Assembly (NCBI RefSeq): GCF_900095745.1
Contig: NZ_FMIR01000007.1
Span: 1 to 64,000 of the forward strand
Length of the DNA stretch: 64,000 bases
Direction: 5' to 3'
Source: Microbacterium oxydans
GTDB taxonomy: Bacteria > Actinomycetota > Actinomycetes > Actinomycetales > Microbacteriaceae
Position 1 is the first letter of the stretch, and each line of letters opens with the position of its first letter. The position numbers and the translations under genes are program-made. The notes beneath the pieces were generated by a model that did not search any database, was not told the DNA's origin, and saw only the letters and a list, made by a program, of their open reading frames with translations. Shown one piece after another: positions 57,320 to 64,000 of the stretch.

Positions 57320-57691
57320 TCAGCCGCAGAAGGCGGAGGCGGAGTTCTTGAGCTGCTCGATCGCCTCGACGGTCTCGGGCGCCTGCAGGTCTGTCATCCC
57401 GCCGATCTTCTCCGCACCCGAGCGGATGAGGTCGCCCAGCTGACCGTCGGTGTTCTCGGCCAGCCCGTTGAGGGAGGCGACCAGGTCGTCGCGCGCGGCA
57501 TCCGCCTGCTCGGCCGACAGCTCCCCCTGATCGAGCAGCGTCTGGTACTGCCCGTACGCGTCGTCGATGGTGGTGCAGGCAGCCTGCACGTCGACGCCGA
57601 GAGCATCGCCCGCCATCTGCGTCACCTGCGAGCAGCCCGCCAGGATGAGGCCGGCGGCGAGCACGAGCGGGAGGACGAGGATTCGGCGCAT
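57320..57691 (-). CDS. small lipoprotein, 123 aa
   Basis: The ATG at 57691 gives a lipoprotein signal (MRRILVLPLVLAAGLILAGC, Cys20). The mature part is all-helical with two further cysteines (AACTTI and the C-terminal FCG), which may form a disulphide. The pattern YGQYQTLLDQGELSAEQADA and ATVEAIEQLKNSA-like repeats suggest a helical bundle. No family is recognised. It is divergent from the OmpR-type regulator gene, 125 bp away. Confidence 0.72.
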   Translation of the reverse strand: MRRILVLPLVLAAGLILAGCSQVTQMAGDALGVDVQAACTTIDDAYGQYQTLLDQGELSAEQADAARDDLVASLNGLAENTDGQLGDLIRSGAEKIGGMTDLQAPETVEAIEQLKNSASAFCG

Positions 57692-57816
57692 GCCCCGAGG
57701 GTAGCGGCTCGACCTGGCGCCTTCCTGCGACCCATGCCGGTCGCCGTATAGAGCACTTCCACGGGCGCAGGCGTCTAACATCGCAAGCGCGCGATGGCCG
57801 AGGAGGTGGGCGCCTG

Positions 57817-58482
57817 ATGAAGGTCATGCTCGTGGATGACGATGCGGAGATCCGCCTCGGCTTCACGACCGCCCTGCGGCGCCGCGGTCACACCGTCGAC
57901 ACCGCCGAGGATGTTGCCTCTGCCCGCGCGCTCGCCGAACGGATCGCTCCGGATGTCGCGATCATCGACGTCATGCTCCCCGACGGCGACGGGTTCTCGC
58001 TGTGCCGCGAGATCCGCACCCGATGGGGCTTCCCGACCGTCATGCTCACGGCGCGCGATGAGGATGCGGACGTCGTCATCGGCCTCGACGCCGGAGCAGA
58101 CGACTACATCACGAAGCCGGTCAGTGTGGCCGTGCTCGAAGCGCGCCTGCGGACGGTCCTGCGCCGCAGCTCCCGCCTCACCGCGGAGCCGCTCCGGGTC
58201 GGCACACTCGAACTGCATGAGGACTCCGCGGAGGCACTGGCCGACGGCCAAGCCCTGCCGCTGAGCCCCACCGAGTTCCGCCTGCTGCATGAGCTGGCAC
58301 TGAACGACGGTCACGCCCTGAGCCGCTCGCGCCTGATCGACGCGGTCTGGGCGCAGTCGCCACCCGACACTCCCCGGGCGGTCGACACCGCCATCCAGCG
58401 GCTGCGTGCGAAGTTGACAGCGGCGAATGTCACGACGCCACAGCTGGAGACCATGCGGGGGATCGGATACCGGCTGCGATGA
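57817..58482 (+). CDS. OmpR-family response regulator
   Basis: The 221-residue protein has a receiver domain (phosphoacceptor D51 in IIDVMLPDGDGF, conserved LTARDEDAD and the Lys in DYITKPVSVAV). A winged-helix DNA-binding domain follows (ELALNDGHALSRSRLIDAVW then DTAIQRLRAKLTAAN). GGAGG lies 13 bp before the ATG. Its stop overlaps the kinase start by 4 bp. The LCP ligase gene lies downstream, so envelope homeostasis is the probable output (inference). Confidence 0.94.
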   Translation: MKVMLVDDDAEIRLGFTTALRRRGHTVDTAEDVASARALAERIAPDVAIIDVMLPDGDGFSLCREIRTRWGFPTVMLTARDEDADVVIGLDAGADDYITKPVSVAVLEARLRTVLRRSSRLTAEPLRVGTLELHEDSAEALADGQALPLSPTEFRLLHELALNDGHALSRSRLIDAVWAQSPPDTPRAVDTAIQRLRAKLTAANVTTPQLETMRGIGYRLR

Positions 58483-59867
58483 CCGCACGTCGTCGTCGCC
58501 CCACCCTCCGCACGGCCATCGCCTTCGCTCTCGTCGGCAGCACGATCGCGGTCTCGGTGCTCGTCACCGGTGTCGTCGTGTTCACAGCGGGGCGCATCGT
58601 GTACGAGTCGCGGCAGGAAGGTCTGCTCGACGAGTTCTCCACGACCGCTGACGCCCTCTTCACCTCCATCTCCACCGTGTCCCCGAAGGACACGTGGAAG
58701 TACTACGCCGAGATCCTCCCCGGCGAGACCGTCATCATCGACCTCGACAGCGGCCGCAGCGCCGGAGAGCTCCGTCCGGGCCAGGTGCCGGACACGCTGG
58801 GCATCGACGACAGCCGTCGCTCCGGCGATCTGACCTCGCTGATGACCACGCTCGACGGTCGTGAAGTGTTCTTCGTCTCGACAGTCCGGGACGATCTCCC
58901 CCAGGATCCGAGCGCTCGCCTCGCCGTCGTCACGGCGTACTCGATGCAGCCGCAGCAGGATCAGGTGCGAGAGCTCATCGTCTCGGGCGCGCTCCTCAGC
59001 GGCGGCGTCGTGGTCCTCGTGGTCCTGCTCGAGCGTCTGCTCGGCGGTGCGTTGACGCGCCCGCTTCGACGCCTGGTCGACACCGCCCATGCGGTCGGAT
59101 CCGGCGAAGGCCCGCCGGAATGGAAGCCGTCGTTCGACGACGTCGACCGCGTGGCCGATGCCCTCCACCTCTCCTCGGAGCGTCTGGGCGACACCATCGG
59201 GCAGCTGCAGCGCCGTGAGGCGGAGTCCCGGCAGTTGGTCAGCGACGTCGCCCACGAGCTGCGCACACCGCTCACCTCGATGCTGGCGGTCGACGAGCTC
59301 CTCGACGACGACGAGCAGGCGACCGCGGAGGAGCGGGCGGTCGCCGCTGCGGTCGTGCGCGCCGGAACGCGCCGCCTACACTCCCTGATCGAGCACCTGC
59401 TCGAACTCTCCCGCCTCGATGCCGGGGTCGCGCGCGTGCACCGCACGACCGTCGTGCTCGCGGAGCTGCTGACCGACGTCGTGGATGCGACCGGAGTCGA
59501 CGTCGCCGAACTGTCGGTCGCCCCGGACCTTCGGATCCGCACCGACTCGTCGCGGCTGCACACCGTGGTGGCGAATCTGCTCACCAACGCGTCCCGGCAC
59601 GGTCGCCCGCCCGTCACGGTCCGCGTGCACGAAGACGGCGACATGCTGCACATCGACATCGGCGACCACGGCCCCGGCATCGGCGAGCCCGATGCCGAAC
59701 GGGTGTTCGACCGCTTCGTCACCACCGACCGTTCGCGCTCCGATGGTGTGGGCACTGGGCTCGGACTCGCGATCGCCCGCGACAACGCGCGGCTCCTCGG
59801 CGGGGAGCTCGCGCTGCTCCCCCGCTCCCCCGGCGCGACGTTCCGCGTGACCCTTCCTCGCCTGTGA
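58479..59867 (+). CDS. sensor histidine kinase (OmpR-type system)
   Basis: The 462-residue kinase has two membrane helices (~14-37 and ~167-187) around a ~130-residue external sensor. It then has a HAMP-like linker (LTRPLRRLVDTAHAVGSGE), the HisKA box with H259 (SDVAHELRTPLTSM) and a HATPase domain (LLTNASRHG, DHGPGIGEPD, GTGLGLAIARDN). It phosphorylates the coupled OmpR regulator. The external domain is not obviously PAS or Cache, so the signal is unknown. Confidence 0.93.
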   Translation: MTARRRRPTLRTAIAFALVGSTIAVSVLVTGVVVFTAGRIVYESRQEGLLDEFSTTADALFTSISTVSPKDTWKYYAEILPGETVIIDLDSGRSAGELRPGQVPDTLGIDDSRRSGDLTSLMTTLDGREVFFVSTVRDDLPQDPSARLAVVTAYSMQPQQDQVRELIVSGALLSGGVVVLVVLLERLLGGALTRPLRRLVDTAHAVGSGEGPPEWKPSFDDVDRVADALHLSSERLGDTIGQLQRREAESRQLVSDVAHELRTPLTSMLAVDELLDDDEQATAEERAVAAAVVRAGTRRLHSLIEHLLELSRLDAGVARVHRTTVVLAELLTDVVDATGVDVAELSVAPDLRIRTDSSRLHTVVANLLTNASRHGRPPVTVRVHEDGDMLHIDIGDHGPGIGEPDAERVFDRFVTTDRSRSDGVGTGLGLAIARDNARLLGGELALLPRSPGATFRVTLPRL

Positions 59868-59925
59868 CACTCGTGTGACATTCGTCCTCGACGATGGCTG
59901 CTCGCCCATGTCGAGAGGTCTTCCC

Positions 59926-61125
59926 ATGAGTCTCCCCCCTCCCCCTTCTCCGAGCCGACGACGCCGGAGACGCCTGCGGCGCTTCCTCACACTGACTGCG
60001 GTCGGGATCCTGGTCATCGCCGGCGGCACGGTCGCGATCGCGGCGATCCGGCTGTCCCAGAACGTGACCACGGTCGAGCTGCAGCCGGTACGCGACAGCG
60101 AGGAGCCTCCCGCCGTGGCCGACTTCGACGGGGAGTTCGACGTGCTGCTCGTCGGATCGGACGGCCGCGCCGGGCAGGGCGTCCAGTACGGGGAGGGCGG
60201 CGATGTCGAGGGCAGCCGGAACGACGTCACGCTCCTGCTGCACGTGAACGAGACGCACGACGCCGCCACCGTCATCTCCTTCCCGCGCGATCTGCTCGTC
60301 GACATCCCCGCGTGCACCGATCCCGAGACGGGAAGCACCTGGAACGCGGGCTGGCGGGTGCAGTTCAACGAATCGCTCGCCCGCGGCGGACTGGGCTGCG
60401 TCACCTCCACCGTCACCGCACTGACCGGCATCGATCTCGCCTACGCGGCGGAGATCAGCTTCACCGGCGTCATCGAGGCCTCGAACGCCGTCGGCGGCGT
60501 CCCCATCTGCTTCGCCGGGCCCATCCACGATCGGCACTCCGGACTGGATATCCCCGCCGCGGGGACGTACGACCTGAGCGGCGAGCAGGCCCTGGCGCTC
60601 CTGCGCTCCCGCTACGGCGTCGGCGACGGCAGCGACCTCGCCCGCATCTCCACCCAGCAGGTCTTCCTCTCCTCTCTCGTGCGCACGCTGCGCGACCAGT
60701 CGACCCTCACCGATCCGGTGAAGCTCTACGGCATCGCCGATGCGGCGACGCGGAACATGACCCTGTCGACGCAGCTGGCCGACCTGGGCACGCTGACCTC
60801 GATGGCGAAAGTCTTCAGCGACCTCCCCCTCGAGAACATCGCGTTCGTGTCGTACCCGCACCTGCCCGCGGGCGACCGCGTGGTCCCCGACGAGCACGCC
60901 GCTGCCGAGCTGATGGACCGGGTGAAGGCCGGCGAAACGGTGAACATCAGCGCCGACCGCACGGGCCGTGGCAGCGAGTTGTCCGACGACACCGCCCCGC
61001 CGAGCTCGGAACCCGACGATGGTGCGACCGAGGAGGAACCACCGGCCGACGCCGCCCCACTCCCCGAGAACCTCGATGGCCAGAGCGCGGCGCAGGACAC
61101 CTGCGTGCGCCCCTACGGGGGCTAG
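59926..61125 (+). CDS. LCP (LytR-CpsA-Psr)-family cell-wall ligase
   Basis: The ATG at 59926 follows AGAGG. The 399-residue protein has an Arg-rich start, one membrane anchor (~22-44) and an external LCP domain. The motifs DVLLVGSDGRAGQ, GSRNDVTLLLH and ISFPRDLLVDIP contain the Asp and Arg residues that bind the polyprenyl-pyrophosphate glycan. A final ~70-residue acidic Pro/Glu-rich tail is disordered. The family transfers glycopolymers onto peptidoglycan. It lies 58 bp after the kinase gene, suggesting two-component control of wall-polymer attachment. Confidence 0.92.
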   Translation: MSLPPPPSPSRRRRRRLRRFLTLTAVGILVIAGGTVAIAAIRLSQNVTTVELQPVRDSEEPPAVADFDGEFDVLLVGSDGRAGQGVQYGEGGDVEGSRNDVTLLLHVNETHDAATVISFPRDLLVDIPACTDPETGSTWNAGWRVQFNESLARGGLGCVTSTVTALTGIDLAYAAEISFTGVIEASNAVGGVPICFAGPIHDRHSGLDIPAAGTYDLSGEQALALLRSRYGVGDGSDLARISTQQVFLSSLVRTLRDQSTLTDPVKLYGIADAATRNMTLSTQLADLGTLTSMAKVFSDLPLENIAFVSYPHLPAGDRVVPDEHAAAELMDRVKAGETVNISADRTGRGSELSDDTAPPSSEPDDGATEEEPPADAAPLPENLDGQSAAQDTCVRPYGG

Positions 61126-61250
61126 CGGTCAGCGGGCGCGGGGCGGCGCGCCGAGCGGCACCCGCGCGTTGAGCACGACCAGAGCGATGGCTCCCCCAGC
61201 GGCGATCGTCGCTCCACGGGACCGCGTGACGTCCTTGATACGTTCGAGGC
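61126..61250. other. Intergenic region
   Basis: These 125 bases hold only a candidate leaderless -10 box (TACGTT, 61239-61244). I see no RNA, hairpin or coding signal. Confidence 0.4.
61239..61244 (+). promoter_or_regulatory. -10 box of a leaderless promoter (100-aa membrane protein)
   Basis: TACGTT ends six bases before the ATG at 61251, following the same spacing as other leaderless starts in the window. Confidence 0.4.
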
Positions 61251-61553
61251 ATGAATGTGTTCGGCGTGCTCCTCTCCCTGGCCGGCTCGATCCTCTTCCT
61301 GACCGCCCTGGTGATGACGCTGCGTGCGAATGCGACGAGTACGGTGCCGTTCTGGCGCAACCCGGCCGAGACCCCCGTCGGCTCGGTCGCGATGCGTTCG
61401 ATCGGCGCGGGGCTCCTGGTCTTCGGAGCCGTGATGCTCACCGCTGAGGGCTGGCGGTGGCCGGTGCTGATCGTGCTCGTCGTTCCGGGGATCGCCTTCG
61501 TGGCGCTCGCCCTGCACAACCGGCGCATCGCGGCCACCGCGGGCGGTGACTGA
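61251..61553 (+). CDS. small integral membrane protein, 100 aa
   Basis: The protein has two or three predicted helices (about 5-26, 47-68 and 70-90) and a short basic tail. FGVLLSLAGSILFLTALVMT and GWRWPVLIVLVVPGIAF are the main segments. It starts at ATG with a leaderless-type promoter. No family is recognised, and it ends just before the decayed LacI fragment. Confidence 0.65.
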   Translation: MNVFGVLLSLAGSILFLTALVMTLRANATSTVPFWRNPAETPVGSVAMRSIGAGLLVFGAVMLTAEGWRWPVLIVLVVPGIAFVALALHNRRIAATAGGD

Positions 61554-61589
61554 GCGCGCTCAGGACGGCGTACGCCGCGTCGCGTCGCC

Positions 61590-61772
61590 GTGGCCGGTCA
61601 TGCGCAGGACAGCTCGATCCCGATCACCAGCGTCGGCCAGCCGGGACACGAGATGGGCCGCACCGCCGCCCAGGTGCTCTACGAGGAGATCTCCGACCCC
61701 GCCGACCACACGCACCGCACGATCACGATGACGCCCACGCTCTTCGCCCGCGCGAGCTCGGCCGTCGTCTGA
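61590..61772 (+). pseudogene. Remnant of a LacI-family regulator C-terminus
   Basis: One frame reads SIPITSVGQPGHEMGRTAAQ, then VLYEEISDPADHTH and ends MTPTLFARASSAVV. This matches the end of LacI-type regulators (DISITSVGQPGxEMGR, then the C-terminal beta-strand). It is only about 60 codons, has no HTH or sensor core and no plausible start, so it is probably the remainder of a deleted gene. The piece is still in frame, which suggests a recent loss. Confidence 0.7.
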
Positions 61773-61806
61773 CGCCGGCGAGAGCACTGCGCACCGGACG
61801 CACGGA

Positions 61807-62310
61807 TCAGCTCGTGAACGTCCCGGTGTACTGCAGGTTCCCCCGGAACTCCACAGCGACCGTGTCGGGGGCGACCGAGATCGTGTAAGGATCACCCCGC
61901 AGGAACGGACCCGTGATCTCCACGTTGCCGATGTCGCCCGACTCCGCTCCGGCGGCCAGCTCGTTCCGATTCATCAAGGTGACGACGTTGCGCTCCCGGA
62001 AGGCGGTCCAGTTGGGCGAGGCGTTCAGCAGCGTGTCTTCGATGCCGTCGACCTCCGGCAGGAAGATGGTGATCCGGAGAGAGTTGATCGGATACGCGAT
62101 CGTCGACGTCGCGCCGTTGTAGTTCGTGCCCGACAGATAGATCCCGGCGTTCTCGTAGGCGTTGCCGATGAGGAAGAGCGTCCCGCCGTCCTGCTCCGAT
62201 GCGGCGGCGAGCGGCGTCGCAGCCGCGACGGCGACGATCGGGACTCCCCAGGCGGCGCCGCGGAGAACGCTCCGGCGGCTCACACCCTGCGGTTCAGCGG
62301 ATTCGTGCAT
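61807..62310 (-). CDS. Tat-exported hypothetical protein, 167 aa
   Basis: The N-terminus is a twin-arginine signal (SRRSVLRGAAWGVPIVAVAA, cleavage near residue ~37). The mature domain is beta-rich with no cysteine (NAGIYLSGTNYNGATSTIAY, SIAPDTVAVEFRGNLQYTG-like end), suggesting a folded secreted beta-sandwich. ATG at 62310. No enzyme motif is recognised. It lies downstream of the LamG-type gene on the same strand, after a terminator. Confidence 0.72.
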   Translation of the reverse strand: MHESAEPQGVSRRSVLRGAAWGVPIVAVAAATPLAAASEQDGGTLFLIGNAYENAGIYLSGTNYNGATSTIAYPINSLRITIFLPEVDGIEDTLLNASPNWTAFRERNVVTLMNRNELAAGAESGDIGNVEITGPFLRGDPYTISVAPDTVAVEFRGNLQYTGTFTS

Positions 62311-62359
62311 GTTTCCCCCCGGAACGAACGATCACTCTCGAGTTTATGTCGCCGACACG

Positions 62360-62403
62360 CAGCGCGGCCTCGGGAACGGTGATCCGTCCCCGAGGCCGCG
62401 CTG
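62360..62403 (-). terminator. Terminator after the LamG-type protein gene
   Basis: CAGCGCGGCCTCGGG and CCCGAGGCCGCGCTG form a perfect 15-bp stem with a 14-base loop, 13 bp past the stop of the minus-strand gene. Confidence 0.75.
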
Positions 62404-62416
62404 ACTTCGCTTTCGA

Positions 62417-64000
62417 CTACCCGCCGGCGCCGGTCAGCGTGAACGGCACGGTCGTGGCGTTGCCCGCCACGTCGTACACGACCAGCGTGTTCGCCCCGAC
62501 CTTGGCGCCGAAGGCTCCCGGCTTCACGAAGTTGAGGTCGGACCAGACGTTGTCGGTCAGATCCTTCGCCACTCCGTTGACCGTCAGCCGATCGACCTTG
62601 CCTGCATCGTTGAGCTTGTACGACACCAGGCTGTAGGAGCCGTTCGCACCGACGGTGTACTGGCCACCCTCCTTGACCGTGACGGCGGGAGCCGTGACGT
62701 CGAGCGTGAAGGTGACCGTGGTGGCGTTGCCCGCCACGTCGTACACGACCAGCGTGTTCGCCCCGGCCACGGCGCCGAACACTCCCGGCTTCACGTGGTT
62801 CAGGTCGGACCAGACGTTGTCGGTCAGATCCTTCTCGACCCCGTTGAGGGTCAGCCGATCGATCTTCCCCTCGTCCTGGAGCTTGAACGACACCCTGCTG
62901 TAGACGCCGTCACGACCGACCGTGAACTCCGCGCCGCTCTTGACGGTTGCCACGGGAGCCGTGGTGTCCGTCGCCGCCGCCGTGACCGAGAGGTCGCGGA
63001 GACGGCCGAAGTTGTCGAACGAGCCGAAGCCCACCCGACCCTCGGGGAACGTCTTGTCGTTCGCGGTCATCAGCGGGGTGTCGAGTCCGTCGACGTAGAC
63101 GGCGATGTCGCCGCTGTCCACGCAGCGGACCACGCGCACGTCGTGCCACTCCTCATCGGTGACCGCCGGCGGAGCACCGACCGCACCATCCCACTGGTCG
63201 TCGATCCGCTCGCGGTCGGCCTTGTTCACCTTGAAGATGCCGTTGTGCGGGTAGATCGAGTTGTCCTGCGAGAGGTGCGCGTAGTAGTACTCCGTGTCCG
63301 ACTTCCAGCCGAAGACGATGATCACGTCGCGGTTGTTCACGGATGCCTTCTCGTCGAGACGCACCTGGCCGGTGAGGTCGAACGATCCGAGCTCCGGTCC
63401 TTCGGTGAGGACGGCGTACTCGAACGGTCGGCGGATGCCGTCGTTCGGGTTGGTGCCGGCCTCGGTGAGCACGACCTCGTCGCCGGGGAAGTCCCACTTG
63501 GCCGGGGTCCGCGGTGCCCAGTCACCTTCGGCCATCACATCGGTGATGACCTCGCCGTCGGGCGTGCAGGTGGGCGGCGTCGGCGGTTCGACCGGCGGCA
63601 CGGCGTACAGCGCGTACTGTGCGGCGACCTGCTCGGCCGTCGGCACGGTGTCGAGCAGCATGATGTCGTCCATCCGCCCGTTGAACGGGTTGGCCTCCTT
63701 CGTGTTCTGCGGGAAGCTGCCGCCGATCTTGATGCCGGCCGGTGCGGTGTCGGACGTGGATCCTTCACCCCACGGGTTCGCCGCGGTGTACTTGCCCGCC
63801 AGCGGCTCGCCGTTCATGAACAGCTTCATCTCGCCCGCCGCGAAGTCGAAGGTCGCGGCGAGATGCACCCACTGCCCCTTCTTGAGGATCTCGTTCCACG
63901 GCAGGTCAGCCGCGAACGTCCACGAGCCGGCGCCGTCGACGCGACGCCCGAGCGCCACGAGCTTGAGCTCGCCGTCGACCGTGATGACCTCGAGCAGTGC
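62417..64000 (-). CDS. secreted LamG-type multidomain protein (5' end beyond window)
   Basis: The minus-strand frame stays open to the window edge, so this is only the C-terminal 527 residues. From the N-terminal side: a concanavalin/LamG-like domain ending in NPFNGRMDDIMLLDTVPTAE, a Pro-rich linker with one Cys, and a second jelly-roll (~145-330) like DUF1080 laminin-G folds (ADGDWAPRTPAKWDFPGDEV-like, KSDTEYYYAHLSQDNSIYPH). Two tandem ~89-residue Ig-like repeats follow (KDLTDNVWSDLN in both). It is probably an extracellular glycosidase or adhesion protein. No sorting signal follows. Confidence 0.85.
   Translation of the reverse strand, partial: ALLEVITVDGELKLVALGRRVDGAGSWTFAADLPWNEILKKGQWVHLAATFDFAAGEMKLFMNGEPLAGKYTAANPWGEGSTSDTAPAGIKIGGSFPQNTKEANPFNGRMDDIMLLDTVPTAEQVAAQYALYAVPPVEPPTPPTCTPDGEVITDVMAEGDWAPRTPAKWDFPGDEVVLTEAGTNPNDGIRRPFEYAVLTEGPELGSFDLTGQVRLDEKASVNNRDVIIVFGWKSDTEYYYAHLSQDNSIYPHNGIFKVNKADRERIDDQWDGAVGAPPAVTDEEWHDVRVVRCVDSGDIAVYVDGLDTPLMTANDKTFPEGRVGFGSFDNFGRLRDLSVTAAATDTTAPVATVKSGAEFTVGRDGVYSRVSFKLQDEGKIDRLTLNGVEKDLTDNVWSDLNHVKPGVFGAVAGANTLVVYDVAGNATTVTFTLDVTAPAVTVKEGGQYTVGANGSYSLVSYKLNDAGKVDRLTVNGVAKDLTDNVWSDLNFVKPGAFGAKVGANTLVVYDVAGNATTVPFTLTGAGG
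62451..62967 (-). repeat. Two tandem copies of an 89-codon repeat
   Basis: Two units 267 bp apart encode near-identical Ig-like domains. Long nucleotide stretches are identical, for example GTGGCGTTGCCCGCCACGTC at 62454 and 62721 in + strand reading. The high nucleotide identity argues for a recent duplication. Confidence 0.85.

Noticed and set aside
62417-63000. Possible CRISPR-like repeats
   Set aside because: Only two units 267 bp apart and both are in-frame protein repeats; there are no short spacers and no cas genes.
1-64000. Prophage, insertion sequence or integrative element
   Set aside because: No integrase, transposase, capsid, plasmid replication gene or target-site repeats were found; the isolated tRNA-Cys has no adjoining att-like duplication that I can see.

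Overview
The base composition is very GC-rich, start codons are often GTG, and many genes look leaderless. LacI, GntR, TetR and MarR regulators are abundant and the encoded proteins are typical of Actinobacteria. These include an LAFTG-type sorting signal, a DUF7218/Rho_N protein, an FBP zinc-finger protein, a YbdK-type ligase and Tat lipoproteins. The window most resembles the chromosome of a Microbacteriaceae member, Microbacterium-like. I see no integrase, transposase, phage gene or CRISPR array, so this reads as ordinary chromosome with accessory metabolic islands.

Layout. 0-2.6 kb: kynureninase and a PaaX-type regulator, then a convergent FBP zinc-finger gene. 2.9-4.7 kb: small stress and metal proteins (four-helix Cys/Met-rich copper-binding protein, CsbD, a 54-residue membrane peptide, a Rho_N/DUF7218 protein). 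4.7-11 kb: YbdK-like ligase, DHA2 exporter, GH114 lipoprotein, a three-gene operon of unknown membrane-anchored proteins and a polytopic membrane protein. 11-12.5 kb: a haem-oxygenase-like diiron protein translationally coupled to a CDGSH iron-sulphur protein. 12.5-22 kb: a zone rich in PLP enzymes (PLP-homeostasis protein, GabT-like aminotransferase, GAPDH-like dehydrogenase, glutamine amidotransferase, DegT and AlaA-like aminotransferases, MocR regulator) containing an odd tRNA-Cys. The same 16-bp operator lies at the gabT/PLP-protein divergent promoter and at the mocR promoter 8.7 kb away.

22-29.2 kb is a polyamine locus: potA-potD-potB-potC and a Tat-exported lipoprotein amine oxidase on the minus strand, with a divergent FCD-GntR regulator and a free-standing Cache-domain protein. 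29.2-30.8 kb has a DRGH nuclease and an unknown protein. 30.8-40.6 kb is an arabinan-type utilisation locus: LacI regulator, secreted BNR-propeller/CBM35/ricin-type hydrolase, clan GH-A glycosidase, a sugar ABC importer and a GH51 arabinofuranosidase. Five copies of a TTACAACGTTGTAA-like operator tie these genes together. 40.6-47 kb holds an old-yellow-enzyme gene with a MarR regulator, a MarR-controlled DHA2 drug exporter with a 32-bp perfect palindromic operator, and a divergent TetR/EamA exporter pair.

46-55.5 kb: alpha/beta hydrolase, GT2 glycosyltransferase, SGNH hydrolase, a large LAFTG-anchored beta-helix surface protein, and a NarL-type two-component system that probably switches on the adjacent membrane protein. 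55.5-64 kb: a TetR-controlled small membrane/DUF1905 operon, a small lipoprotein, an OmpR-type two-component system with an LCP cell-wall ligase, a decayed LacI fragment, a Tat-secreted protein and the 3' part of a LamG-type secreted protein with two internal repeats.

Gene functions are from family recognition by eye; operators and promoters are inferred from sequence patterns only.
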